Positions 8,262 to 17,256 are shown, counted from the first letter of the stretch. The stretch is DNA of 51,063 nt from Lachnospiraceae bacterium UBA4364 (GCA_002393955.1 DGSK01000027.1:1-51063), one strand, 5' to 3'. Numbers and translations: made by a program. Notes: generated by a model from the letters alone, not told the origin.

Positions 8262-9650
8262 TTATTTGATCGTTATCAGTGAGATAAGGTTCCTCAGCTG
8301 TATATTTACGCAGTTATTAAATCGTATCATGTCATTGAGTGTTGCAAGATCTACAAAGAAGTGATCTGCCGGAAGCGCGGGCAGTTCTTTCTCATCGATT
8401 TCAAGCAGAACATTTCTGTTCTGCTCATGGTAAAACCTCCCGCCCTCTTCGGACAGTATCACATCAGCTTCTTTTCTGTTCTCATCGGCCTTCTCAAGCT
8501 TATCCATAAAGAGCTTTTCAAGCTCTGTCATAGACTTCCTATCTGCAGTAGGCCCAAGCTGAACCAGAGGACCAAGCTCTGCCGTATCAAAGCATCCCAT
8601 CTCTTCGCTTACTCTTACGAGATACTTTCTGACTCCCCCCGACACGCATGAGAAAGTTCCTATAACAGAGATACCGCAGGCTTCAAACAGAGGCTGCTCC
8701 CAGTAATTAACTTCTCTTCCTTCAATCTCTATACGACAGTATATGACTTTAAAATCATAGGGTGTTCTGCAGACGATCTCTTTATCCGTCATCTTCCATC
8801 CCTTTAAACTGCGAAGAGGAAGAAGTCTCGACTTATCACGTCTAAACATCTTTCGGTCATTTAAAGCATTGAATATCCTTCTCTCTGCGTCTTTATCAGG
8901 CTCGCAAAAGATCGATCCGAAAAGAGCCTCGTCATTAAACAGTTTCCCCGCTTCCTTCATGGATATATCCGTCAGATCGAAAGGCAGACAGGAGATGACT
9001 GTTCTCGTATCCATATTCACAAGGTTATCCATCTTCATGCATTCCTTGATCTGACCGAGAGTCATCCATCTGTGACTGTCAAGAACAGGAACATCTTCCT
9101 CTATAAGGATGATTATATTCCTGTTTCTCTTCTTATAGAAACGTGAAGCCTGTTCCGACTGTATCTGATCGGCAAGTATCCTTGTCCTGGAAGAATTTAT
9201 AAAATAATTAAGATAATCCGGTGACTGTCCGCCATGCTGTCTGGTAAAATTGCTTTTCGTAGCCTGGATCGTGGGCGAGAGCTGGATCACATTCACATTG
9301 CCCGGCTCGATCTTGGCCTGCATAAGGAAATTAAGCTCACCGTCTATCATCTTGCAGATAATACCAAGATAACCTATCTCATTTTGTATGATGAGAGGCT
9401 GCTCGCCAATGATGCGGTCATTCTCGATTTCCTGATAACCCGCTAACTGGAAGAAAGAATTATTTTCATTCCTGATGTAACCGGTGTTCTCGTCATAATA
9501 CCAGAAACCGTTATAAGAAAAATCAACCTTCTCAATATTGACATGAAGGTTCTTCTTTCTTTCTTCTATCCAGTTCATTATATCCTGCATACTGTTGACG
9601 TTTCCGTCAGTATCTTTCCAGGATCTTATTATCTCATAAGTGATATCCAT
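8262..9650 (-). CDS. NDP-hexose 2,3-dehydratase
   Basis: This 462-residue protein is built of two related halves of about 220 residues, as in the EvaA/TylX3-type family. Typical segments are FLMQAKIEPGNVNVIQLSPT and ATKSNFTRQHGG in the first half, with the weaker match VRVSEEMGCFDTAELGP in the second. Characterised relatives remove water from dTDP-4-keto-6-deoxyglucose, giving an unstable 3,4-diketo sugar that is then reduced at C3 to a 2-deoxy sugar. A C3 reductase gene lies immediately upstream in the same operon. GGAG lies before the ATG at 9650. The substrate is inferred from the family; rmlA/rmlB are not in the window. Confidence 0.85.
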   Translation of the reverse strand: MDITYEIIRSWKDTDGNVNSMQDIMNWIEERKKNLHVNIEKVDFSYNGFWYYDENTGYIRNENNSFFQLAGYQEIENDRIIGEQPLIIQNEIGYLGIICKMIDGELNFLMQAKIEPGNVNVIQLSPTIQATKSNFTRQHGGQSPDYLNYFINSSRTRILADQIQSEQASRFYKKRNRNIIILIEEDVPVLDSHRWMTLGQIKECMKMDNLVNMDTRTVISCLPFDLTDISMKEAGKLFNDEALFGSIFCEPDKDAERRIFNALNDRKMFRRDKSRLLPLRSLKGWKMTDKEIVCRTPYDFKVIYCRIEIEGREVNYWEQPLFEACGISVIGTFSCVSGGVRKYLVRVSEEMGCFDTAELGPLVQLGPTADRKSMTELEKLFMDKLEKADENRKEADVILSEEGGRFYHEQNRNVLLEIDEKELPALPADHFFVDLATLNDMIRFNNCVNIQLRNLISLITIK

Positions 9651-9664
9651 ATCTTCAGCTCCGC

Positions 9665-10636
9665 CTACAGATTACTTTCAGCAGCTTTTTTTACTTCATC
9701 CATCACCCTTGCCTGGAGAAGCATCTCTTCATACATCTTCTCTCTGGCGGATGTATCATTTATCTCTTCGATGAAATGTTCTATCGATCTCTCAAAATGG
9801 CTGTCCGCCGGAAGAACAATATGATCTGTCCCGGCATTCGTCATTATATCAACCTCCGGTTCCACTCCGTCACCGGCAGTAAAGATACGGTTTGCTGTCA
9901 ATGTCCCCGTTGAGCCCCATATCTCGAGCCTGCACTGGTAACCTAAATCCATTCCAAAGGACGCCTGAACCGTAGTGCCTTTTTCATCCGCTATGGTAAA
10001 GCTTCCGTACATATCGACTTCATATCCGGAAAGACCTGTAAGCCTCGCACTGTCCACCTTTACGGTATCTCCCAGCAGGACGCAGCTGAGCTTAACGGCA
10101 TAGCCGCCTGCATCAAGAAGAGCTCCGCCTCCCAGGGCCTTATCATATCTGAAATCGTTAGCCTGACGCATGGGAAACCCGAAGGACATCTTATACATCT
10201 TCACATCGCCGATACGTCCCTCTTCCACAAGCTTTCTTATGGCTGCTATCTGTGAGTGATATACGAACATATAATTCTCATGAAGTGCACGGCAACTTTT
10301 CTTTGCAGTCTCCACAAGATCCGAAGTCAGATCAAAAGAAACGGTGGCAGGCTTTTCCACAAGTACATGCTTGCCGGCTTCCAGAGCCTTCTTTGCCCAT
10401 TTGTAGTGAAGGGCGGGGGGCTGGGGAACATAAACCGCATCTATATCATCTCTTGCGATCAGGGCTTCGAAGCTTTCTTCCGGAGCAACACCACAGTCTT
10501 CACAGAATTTTTTTAGCTTACTCTTATCGTATTCCTCTGCTGCGCATACAAGCTGTACATCTTTAACACGCTTTGCCGCAGGGACAAATCTTGTATATGC
10601 TATATTGGAACAGCCTATAATCCCTATCCTTACCAT
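9665..10636 (-). CDS. Gfo/Idh/MocA oxidoreductase, probable NDP-hexose 3-ketoreductase
   Basis: This 323-residue protein has an N-terminal Rossmann motif (IGIIGCSNIA, residues 4-13), the family's VEKPATVS lysine-proline motif near residue 95, and GGGALLDAGGYAV near residue 168. The Gfo/Idh/MocA family includes the C3-ketoreductases that act right after NDP-hexose 2,3-dehydratase, and that dehydratase gene is next in the operon. Together they would make a 4-keto-2,6-dideoxyhexose nucleotide. The start is 3 bases after the stop of the upstream isomerase gene. Confidence 0.8.
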   Translation of the reverse strand: MVRIGIIGCSNIAYTRFVPAAKRVKDVQLVCAAEEYDKSKLKKFCEDCGVAPEESFEALIARDDIDAVYVPQPPALHYKWAKKALEAGKHVLVEKPATVSFDLTSDLVETAKKSCRALHENYMFVYHSQIAAIRKLVEEGRIGDVKMYKMSFGFPMRQANDFRYDKALGGGALLDAGGYAVKLSCVLLGDTVKVDSARLTGLSGYEVDMYGSFTIADEKGTTVQASFGMDLGYQCRLEIWGSTGTLTANRIFTAGDGVEPEVDIMTNAGTDHIVLPADSHFERSIEHFIEEINDTSAREKMYEEMLLQARVMDEVKKAAESNL

Positions 10637-10638
10637 AC

Positions 10639-11058
10639 TTAATTCCCCAGCGCTTTCAGGAATTCATCAAAGTCATCATAGGTCTCATCCCCCGGAGCAT
10701 AGGGACGGTCACAGAGCGCTTCCATTATGCATCCGTCTTTGAAATTCCTCATAGCTCTCCAGAGCATGGCATCAAGGTAAAGCCCCTTTGTGGGATCATC
10801 CATATGGAAGGTTTCCTCCTCTGTTCCGTCATGCACTACGACGTCACAGCTCCCTGTTACGGGTATAAGTATCAGATGTGTCTTCTTGGTAGCATGATCT
10901 CCTCTGGATGCACCGGGCAGCACATCCCGGACCCAGAATATCCTTTTGATATCAAAAGGTATCACATCCGTGTTTTCTTCCACAACAACAAGCCTTCCGT
11001 CTGCTTCCACGTGCTCCGGAATATTTACAAAATGGCATCTTTTTCTGTCTATGCTCAT
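10639..11058 (-). CDS. fdtA: cupin sugar 3,4-ketoisomerase (FdtA/QdtA-like)
   Basis: This 139-residue cupin has the FdtA/QdtA pattern: FDIKRIFWVRDVLPG, then RGDHATKKTH (His ligand region), GSCDVVVHDG, and a C-terminal DETYDDFDEFL. Relatives convert dTDP-4-keto-6-deoxyglucose to its 3-keto isomer, the substrate of a 3-aminotransferase. The frame is open to 11091, but the ATG at 11058 has AAAGGA 7 bases upstream, with that site overlapping the stop of the aminotransferase gene, so 11058 is chosen. The pairing with the next gene upstream indicates a 3-amino-3,6-dideoxyhexose branch. Confidence 0.8.
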   Translation of the reverse strand: MSIDRKRCHFVNIPEHVEADGRLVVVEENTDVIPFDIKRIFWVRDVLPGASRGDHATKKTHLILIPVTGSCDVVVHDGTEEETFHMDDPTKGLYLDAMLWRAMRNFKDGCIMEALCDRPYAPGDETYDDFDEFLKALGN

Positions 11059-11062
11059 AATC

Positions 11063-12160
11063 TTATCCTTTATATTCATTAACCGCTGCAATTACTTCAT
11101 CTATCTCTGAATCATCCATATAGTCCATCATAGGAAGTGATACTACTGTATCGCAATCATGTTCTGCATAAGGATTACTTCCCCTGCCAAGTCCGAGGTA
11201 TTCCAGAGCAGGCTGCATATAGGGTGGCATGGGGAAGGACACATCTGTCTGTATTCCCTTACCTGTCATATATTCTCTGAAGCCGGCCTGATCATCTACA
11301 TTGATAACGAACAGATACCATACGGGGTCGGTTCCCTCGGGGATCTTCGGAAGAGTAATGAGAGGATTGGTGATACCTTTCAGGTAGCGTTCAGCGATCT
11401 TCTTCCTGTTGCCGACATAGGTGTCCCAGTGGCTTAAACGGACTCTTAAAAGTCCTGCCTGCATCTCATCAAGCCTTGCATTGAAGCCAAGCTCCACATT
11501 ATGATATCTTCTGTCGCTTCCGTAATTTCTCAGAGTCTTGATCCTCGTAATGAAATCCTTATCGTGGGAAACTACCGCTCCACCATCGCCGAAGCAGCCA
11601 AGATTTTTGGTAGGATAAAAACTGAAGAACGAAGCCTTGCCGAAAAGTCCCGTATATCTTCCCTTGTAAGAAGAAAAATGCCCCTGGGCACAGTCTTCAA
11701 AAAGCATGAGGCCGTGTTTCTCACAGATTTCCATGATCTTTTCCATACGGGTCGCCATCCCGTAAAGATGCGTGACGAGAATAGCCTTGGTCTTGTCTGT
11801 GATATGCTCCTCTATCCTGTCAGGATCCATATTGTGGTAACTGTCAGACTCACAAAATACGGGAGTCGCCCCATTCTGGGTGATACCAAGCATTGTTGCT
11901 ATATATCCGTTAGCCTGTACGATCACTTCATCCCCGGGGCCTATGCCTGCCGCATACAATCCGAGACGGATCGCATTGAGACCGTTATCCACCCCCGCAG
12001 TATAAACATCCTCGCCAAGCTTCTCCGAATATTCCTTTTCAAAGGCATCTACTTCCTTACCGAGAACGTACCAGCCACTTTCCAGCACCTCTATGGCTTT
12101 CCTGTCGTATTCTTCTTTATAAAGTCTGTATCCTCTTGCAAGTTCGTTAATAGGGATCAT
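11063..12160 (-). CDS. fdtB: DegT/DnrJ/EryC1/StrS sugar aminotransferase (FdtB/QdtB-like)
   Basis: This ~365-residue PLP enzyme of fold type I has LESGWYVLGKEVDAFE near the N terminus, FEDCAQGHF in the middle, and FYPTKNLGCFGDGGA, which holds the PLP-binding Lys. Relatives put an amino group on C3 of a keto-sugar nucleotide. In-frame starts at 12178 (GTG) and 12172 lack a ribosome binding site; the ATG at 12160 has GGAGG 5 bases upstream. It is the first gene of the operon 12160-5723 and is coupled to the 3,4-ketoisomerase gene, which supports a dTDP-3-amino-3,6-dideoxyhexose product. Confidence 0.85.
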   Translation of the reverse strand: MIPINELARGYRLYKEEYDRKAIEVLESGWYVLGKEVDAFEKEYSEKLGEDVYTAGVDNGLNAIRLGLYAAGIGPGDEVIVQANGYIATMLGITQNGATPVFCESDSYHNMDPDRIEEHITDKTKAILVTHLYGMATRMEKIMEICEKHGLMLFEDCAQGHFSSYKGRYTGLFGKASFFSFYPTKNLGCFGDGGAVVSHDKDFITRIKTLRNYGSDRRYHNVELGFNARLDEMQAGLLRVRLSHWDTYVGNRKKIAERYLKGITNPLITLPKIPEGTDPVWYLFVINVDDQAGFREYMTGKGIQTDVSFPMPPYMQPALEYLGLGRGSNPYAEHDCDTVVSLPMMDYMDDSEIDEVIAAVNEYKG

Positions 12161-12205
12161 TTTTTCCTCCATGATCACAGTGCATATTGTGTTCCGGTGT
12201 CAGCC

Positions 12206-12233
12206 ATAATACAATATACATTTTTCCGCTCAA
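12206..12233 (-). promoter_or_regulatory. probable promoter of the sugar-nucleotide operon
   Basis: On the minus strand, TTGAGC (12228-12233) is followed after 16 bases by TATTAT (12206-12211), about 45 bases before the aminotransferase start. It faces away from the promoter at 12332. Confidence 0.5.
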
Positions 12234-12331
12234 TAACGATGATTTTATCACAATCTGCCCCCCCTCGCAACATACTACAGCAATCACGATAAAAAACCCC
12301 GCCGTTCTCATTCTGCAGCATTTCCTTAGCC

Positions 12332-12360
12332 GTGACAGCCACCAATGTCTCTGATATAAT
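12332..12360 (+). promoter_or_regulatory. promoter of the GT-C gene
   Basis: GTGACA (12332-12337), a 17-bp spacer and TATAAT (12355-12360) lie about 60 bases before the ATG at 12424. AGAGGA precedes that ATG. Confidence 0.7.
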
Positions 12361-12423
12361 TAATCCCGGTTATCAGAAAAGAATGTGAAGATTTCTGATT
12401 TACGATAGTATAGAGGATTTAAG

Positions 12424-14046
12424 ATGAATAAAGTGGCAGAAATAGCAAAAAAACACATCTGGCTTGTAATAGTATTATTGATGATGATAATAGCGACAGT
12501 TTTACGTGTAATAGCTTGTTATTGGGGAACACCCCTAGCGTTTCATATTGATGAGCAGTTTATTTTGTTTCCGGCATTAAAGCTGATTGAGAAGAAAACA
12601 TATATTTGTACTCAATACATGAGACCGGATCAGGTAGAAATTAAACTAATAGCTCTTGTATTAAACATTTCTTCACATATCCTTTGGGGCAGCAACCCTA
12701 ATGCTGTATTTGATATCCATTCGGTCGCAATCTATTTGATAAGCCGCTTTTGCATTTCTATTTTTGGAATTTTTATGGTACCTATTTCATTTATTTTTTC
12801 CGGTCATCTCGCTGAATCAATGAAAATAAGGAAACGTCCGATACAAATAATCTCCGCATTATTTATGACTTTTTCTCCAATTTTAATCCAGCACTCGGGA
12901 TATATCACACCGGATGTCCCACTTACCTGTATTTTTCTTCTTTTTGGTCTGTTTTTTATGTACTACATAGAAAAAGGGCGACTACGAGATTTGGTCATAT
13001 GCGCGATTCTTTCCGGAATAGGAACAATGATAAAATATCCAGCAGGAATTCTATGTATTATGATTGCATTCATGGTAATATACCGTGCAATAAAAAATCA
13101 TAGTTATTCTAAAATTTTTTGGTATGGCATACTTTCCGCAGGAATATATTTGCTGACAATAACAATCATTATGCCGAATCTACTTACTGATTTTCCTTCA
13201 GTTGTGAGATATTTTACAGAAGAAACTCAGGTCAGTTATGCATTCGCCAGGGATCGGGGTTATCCGGGAAATGTGTTGTTTTATTTTGCCACGGCAATTA
13301 AGGATGCCGGTTATTTATCTGTATTTCCATTTGCTATAGGTATAATTACTGTATTTTCCAAACGAAAAGAATCATGTTATGTGTTTTGTATAGCGCCTGT
13401 ATTCGCATTATGTATGGCTGTTCTTCCGGTCACTTTGGTTCGTTGGACTCTGCCGATTTTTCCGTACTACTATATAATGACAGCAATTGGATTATCATAC
13501 ACAGTGGAATATGTTAAAGAAAAGAAAATGGTTTTGCTGCTGACCGGTTATGCAATTATGTTTTTAACTATACTCAACAGTGTTCTTTCAGGACTGGCAG
13601 AAGGAAAGTATCTTTCACTCAAGGACTGCCGTATATATGCTATGGCAGACTTAGACGAAATGGGGATTAATTCATATAACACGATATCTCAGATATATAC
13701 AACACTTTCACCATGGTATGGTGAAGAACTGCTGGATCATTTTAGCGTATACTCAGACGGAGCCGCTTGTATTCGGGAGGAAGATGCAGGATATAAATAT
13801 TTTGCTTATACTGATAATTATTTAGCTACGTATAAACAGTATCCGGAAATGTTTTCTTCAGAACTGCAGACTTATGAAGCTATAGAACGAACATATCCAT
13901 TGGTTTATGAAATCGTTCCGGACGGAAACTATGAACAAAAAGCATTTGCACTGAGCAATATACCATACTCATTAGAATATCTGCTTTCCCAAAACAAACA
14001 TCTGACAGGGGTACGAATGCGTATTGTAGATATATCATCGCCCTGA
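12424..14046 (+). CDS. GT-C fold membrane glycosyltransferase (ArnT/PMT-like)
   Basis: This 540-residue protein has an N-terminal helix, then FHIDEQ in the first extracytoplasmic loop (the acidic residues expected in GT-C enzymes), a periplasmic-type loop, about ten hydrophobic helices to residue ~400, and a soluble C-terminal domain. GT-C enzymes use polyprenyl-phosphate sugars outside the membrane to modify glycans or proteins. The gene is visibly AT-richer and uses more A/T-ending codons than its neighbours, and it is read in the opposite direction to the surrounding operons. Both suggest a separate origin. It ends six bases before a capD 3'-end remnant, converging with it. Donor and acceptor are unknown. 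Confidence 0.7.
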   Translation: MNKVAEIAKKHIWLVIVLLMMIIATVLRVIACYWGTPLAFHIDEQFILFPALKLIEKKTYICTQYMRPDQVEIKLIALVLNISSHILWGSNPNAVFDIHSVAIYLISRFCISIFGIFMVPISFIFSGHLAESMKIRKRPIQIISALFMTFSPILIQHSGYITPDVPLTCIFLLFGLFFMYYIEKGRLRDLVICAILSGIGTMIKYPAGILCIMIAFMVIYRAIKNHSYSKIFWYGILSAGIYLLTITIIMPNLLTDFPSVVRYFTEETQVSYAFARDRGYPGNVLFYFATAIKDAGYLSVFPFAIGIITVFSKRKESCYVFCIAPVFALCMAVLPVTLVRWTLPIFPYYYIMTAIGLSYTVEYVKEKKMVLLLTGYAIMFLTILNSVLSGLAEGKYLSLKDCRIYAMADLDEMGINSYNTISQIYTTLSPWYGEELLDHFSVYSDGAACIREEDAGYKYFAYTDNYLATYKQYPEMFSSELQTYEAIERTYPLVYEIVPDGNYEQKAFALSNIPYSLEYLLSQNKHLTGVRMRIVDISSP

Positions 14047-14051
14047 TCATT

Positions 14052-14129
14052 CTACATCCTGCTATCTATGAATTTGCCGGTTTCTTCGTGGTAGAATTCT
14101 GGCAACATCCTATTGGAGAGTTTCTCCAA
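14052..14129 (-). pseudogene. 3'-end remnant of a capD-like gene
   Basis: Twenty-five codons plus TAG read in frame as the C terminus of the dehydratase at 3502 (ending KFIDSRM versus KFLDSRM), about 80% alike at DNA level. No start or body is present. It begins on the base after the stop codon of the YidC-sulfatase gene, so the junction is seamless. With the copy at 16845 it brackets that gene. Confidence 0.8.
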
Positions 14130-16841
14130 TTACTCCCCCTTCTCAAACGGGCCTTCCCAGCTTTCCTCATCATAAATATCCCCAGAAACATGGAACCAGT
14201 CCGGGTTCTCCGGAAGAAAAGTATTTCCATTATTATTGAAAATCACACCTTCCGATCCCCACAGTATATCCACACCGTCTTTTTTTCCTTCCATATTTAT
14301 TGGATTTCCTGTATACGGATTCACAGGATTATCAACAAGCCCTTCAAGGGCAAGAGCCGGAGTATCACAGTTTGTCATGAAACTATTATCCACTGTAAAT
14401 CCTTCCGCATCAAAATCCTTAACCATCAGAAAGGCATTGCATGTCATGGTATCCACGCCATGAATCTTCAGCCCGTCGAACTGTCCTGCAGGCGCGCCGT
14501 GATCCGATGCGATTATTATACGTGTATTATCATATACACCTTTAGCTCTGAGATCATCAAACCACCTTCCCAATGCCATCATCGCCGCAACATCAGCGTG
14601 ATATTGCTCAATCCCAAAGACTCCTTTACCGTTAAAGTGAAGTGTGATCCCATTGCAGACCTTGTCAGCGGAAATGTCCGGAAATGCCGAATTGTCGACA
14701 TTTTCAATCACTTCATAATCCGGCAGCTGGAGCTCCCTCGGTTCGTGGGTAGTATTATTATCAGCGATTAGAAAGAAACCTTCGGCATAAGCATCAGTCA
14801 CTGTCAACTCCGGCAGTGAATCCAGCACTGCATAAGCATCCAAAAACGCCTGATTGTCTGCCACCTGCTCCACAGACATGTAGCTTCCGTCATCATATAC
14901 TTCATCCTGCCATAATGTAGGCATGACCTTAAATATACTATAGAAGAAAAAGTTCCTTTCTACCTGCTCCTTATATTTTTCCTGTCCAAAGGGCATCTGT
15001 ATCCGGCCCTCCATATGCAGCGCATTGATTTCCGGATACTGATTAAAATACGAAAGATCAGAAGGGATACGGTAATTGGCATATGGCGGATCCCACACGG
15101 AAACACGGTAACCACTCTCACTAAACTGCCTCGGCAGAATGCTCAGAGCTTCGTTATGCTTCTCCATCAGTGACAGATTGCTCCTGGCATTGATGGCACT
15201 CGTCGTATAATCATAACCGCCATACAAGCCCGGTGAACCGTAATTCGTACAAAGTCCCGTAGATATGGTATTTGGGTAAAAGACACATCCGTCAAACTGC
15301 GCGGTAAGTTCCGGCCTGTCCTGCAGGATATACGGCAGGTATACCGCCATCATACGGTCCATCATGATAACGACTACGTTCTGTTTCTCTGTGCTCAGCC
15401 GTATATAGATATCCTCATCCATCCAATCATCATCAGCCCTTATTGACTTCAGTTCACTTCCCGCACTTACAAGCTGATATCCCGACACAGCCGTCATAGC
15501 TAGTAGCACTATCATGACTATCATCCTCATTGTCTTTATGCTTTTCAACCAAATAAGCCAACAGACAACCCCTATGGCAATAAGCAGGAGCATATTCAGT
15601 ACACGGACCTGACGGCTGTAATCCGGCTCCAGGCCAAGCAGAAGTTCCTTGCTCAGTGTCCCCACGTCCGCTCTGAAACACATAAAGTCCAGCAGAGCTC
15701 CGAACAATACCGCAAATAGGAAAAAGACATAATATGTTCTCGCCTTTTCTGAGGCCACCGCCCAAATTACGCCTCCCCATAGCACAAAGACACCAATGGA
15801 CACGCAGAAAGTAGTGCCTACGTAGTGCAAAGGAGAAATATAATGATAAAGATTAACAAAATCTCCCGGAGACGAATATACCACAGAAATTGGGATATAC
15901 ATCCCTACAAATACAGTAAGCGCAGCCGCACATATAAGCCATGTTTTTATATCCACCTTTTCCCCTGGCAGCTTCTTTATTACAAAATCCAGCCAACCAA
16001 AGTGTTTCACTAGCGGCATACAGAGCGCCATTATTACCATCAGGTACAGTAACATTGTTTCGTAATCGCGACCATGCCAGATGTCTGACCACCGTCCCGA
16101 TACCGCAATCCAAACAGGTATGAGAGCCGCAAAACCCGCCGCCAAAACAGTAAGCATAAATCCCGGCTGCTTCACATGCTTCTGGGTGATATTCTTTAAC
16201 AAAGAAAAAACATTGTTCATAGTCCAGTACAGAACAAGACCGGAAGGGCTTTCATAAAGAAGCACAAGGAATACAGTTGCAAAAGCAAATATCTGAATTC
16301 TTTGTTTATGCTGTCCATTTTCCGTATATACAAGGCCTGATATGCAATTTATAACGGTCATGAGGATTGGAAGCAAATTTACATGAAAAGCGCCTATGTT
16401 TAGTAGTGCATCCGGTGCCCCAAGACTTAAGATGGCACCGAAACTGCTGTCATTTAACAGCTCAAGATGTGAAAGATATCTGTATGCTGCCATAAAAAAA
16501 GGAACTTGAAGCAGAAGCGGCAGCATGCTGCGCAGGGCAAACAGCGGACGATAATTCATTTCTTTATAGTAGGATGTCAGCAGCATGTATCTCTCATCGC
16601 CAACAAAATTCTTACGGATATGTTTTATCCAGCCTTCCATCTGCTTTTGTTTTTTCTGTTCCTCTTCCTGAATGGCATCTGCCCTGAGATACAATGGCAA
16701 CACAAGAAAGCTTACAAGTATGCTGACAGAAATAAGAGTCAGCGGAACATTATCCAATATCCCATACATAAGCCAGAAAAAAACTTCTATAAGATATTCT
16801 ATAGGTCTTACTATAAGATCATATAACAGTGAAAAAAACAT
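14130..16841 (-). CDS. YidC/Oxa1 insertase-sulfatase superfamily fusion
   Basis: This 903-residue membrane protein has two parts. Residues 1-225 match a Gram-positive YidC core: LPLYLRADA with the groove Arg at 53, a cytoplasmic coiled loop (KKQKQMEGW...), PLLLQVPFFMAAYRYL near 108-123, and SGLVLYWTMNN at 200-210. Further membrane helices follow to about 460. Residues 485-903 form an alkaline phosphatase/sulfatase superfamily domain: VVVIMMDR (metal Asp 495), a Thr/Ser-rich nucleophile region at 529-540, THEP (His 699) and IIIASDHGAP (Asp 780-His 781). The catalytic domain should face outward, like LTA synthase or phosphoethanolamine transferases. The start is 3 bases after a capD-like stop, and AGGA in that gene's last codons acts as binding site. 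It may add a phospho-group to the glycan or its anchor; this is inference. Confidence 0.8.
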   Translation of the reverse strand: MFFSLLYDLIVRPIEYLIEVFFWLMYGILDNVPLTLISVSILVSFLVLPLYLRADAIQEEEQKKQKQMEGWIKHIRKNFVGDERYMLLTSYYKEMNYRPLFALRSMLPLLLQVPFFMAAYRYLSHLELLNDSSFGAILSLGAPDALLNIGAFHVNLLPILMTVINCISGLVYTENGQHKQRIQIFAFATVFLVLLYESPSGLVLYWTMNNVFSLLKNITQKHVKQPGFMLTVLAAGFAALIPVWIAVSGRWSDIWHGRDYETMLLYLMVIMALCMPLVKHFGWLDFVIKKLPGEKVDIKTWLICAAALTVFVGMYIPISVVYSSPGDFVNLYHYISPLHYVGTTFCVSIGVFVLWGGVIWAVASEKARTYYVFFLFAVLFGALLDFMCFRADVGTLSKELLLGLEPDYSRQVRVLNMLLLIAIGVVCWLIWLKSIKTMRMIVMIVLLAMTAVSGYQLVSAGSELKSIRADDDWMDEDIYIRLSTEKQNVVVIMMDRMMAVYLPYILQDRPELTAQFDGCVFYPNTISTGLCTNYGSPGLYGGYDYTTSAINARSNLSLMEKHNEALSILPRQFSESGYRVSVWDPPYANYRIPSDLSYFNQYPEINALHMEGRIQMPFGQEKYKEQVERNFFFYSIFKVMPTLWQDEVYDDGSYMSVEQVADNQAFLDAYAVLDSLPELTVTDAYAEGFFLIADNNTTHEPRELQLPDYEVIENVDNSAFPDISADKVCNGITLHFNGKGVFGIEQYHADVAAMMALGRWFDDLRAKGVYDNTRIIIASDHGAPAGQFDGLKIHGVDTMTCNAFLMVKDFDAEGFTVDNSFMTNCDTPALALEGLVDNPVNPYTGNPINMEGKKDGVDILWGSEGVIFNNNGNTFLPENPDWFHVSGDIYDEESWEGPFEKGE

Positions 16842-16844
16842 GAT

Positions 16845-17138
16845 CTACATCCTGTCGTCCAAAAAATTCCCTGTTTCTTTGTGGTTAAACTCCAGCAACA
16901 TTTTATTGAAAAGCTCCACCAGCTCCACCATATTGTTCTCGCTGATATCCACTACATGTAGCACCTTGGGATCACTTGCGAAAAGCTCTCTACAAATGGA
17001 ACTTCCTATGGTACCGGTGCCGCCGATCACCAGAAAACGACCGTTCTTTACGATATCGCTGATTTCAGCCTCAATATATGGATTATCCATATTATTCTCC
17101 ACCGGATAATCTCCAAAAAAGCGCTTAGAATCGATCAA
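16845..17138 (-). pseudogene. capD-like gene with large internal deletion (97 codons, intact frame)
   Basis: Residues ~26-72 match residues ~26-73 of the dehydratase at 3502 (SDIVKNGRFLVIGGTGTIG and the ENNMVELV segment). The frame then jumps straight to that protein's last ~25 residues (VELFNKML...). About 300 residues, including the catalytic segment, are missing. The join lies at a short repeat: GAGCTGGTG in the N-terminal part and TTGGTGGA in the C-terminal part. The frame is preserved, with a possible TTG start at 17138 after GGAG. It cannot be an active dehydratase. It leads directly into the YidC-sulfatase gene and may be kept as its translational leader. Confidence 0.8.
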
Positions 17139-17256
17139 TCAGCTCCATTGTAACCAACAGATATTCGTCTCCGATAATTTTGTATCAGCTCACTTATATG
17201 TAATCATACTAGCATATAATTGTAACAAATTACGGCACAAAAATGAATAATAAAGA

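Noticed and set aside
12243..12255. further copy of the TTATCACA operator
   Set aside because: The GATAA half and the upstream GTGATAA are missing, so it is a chance match.
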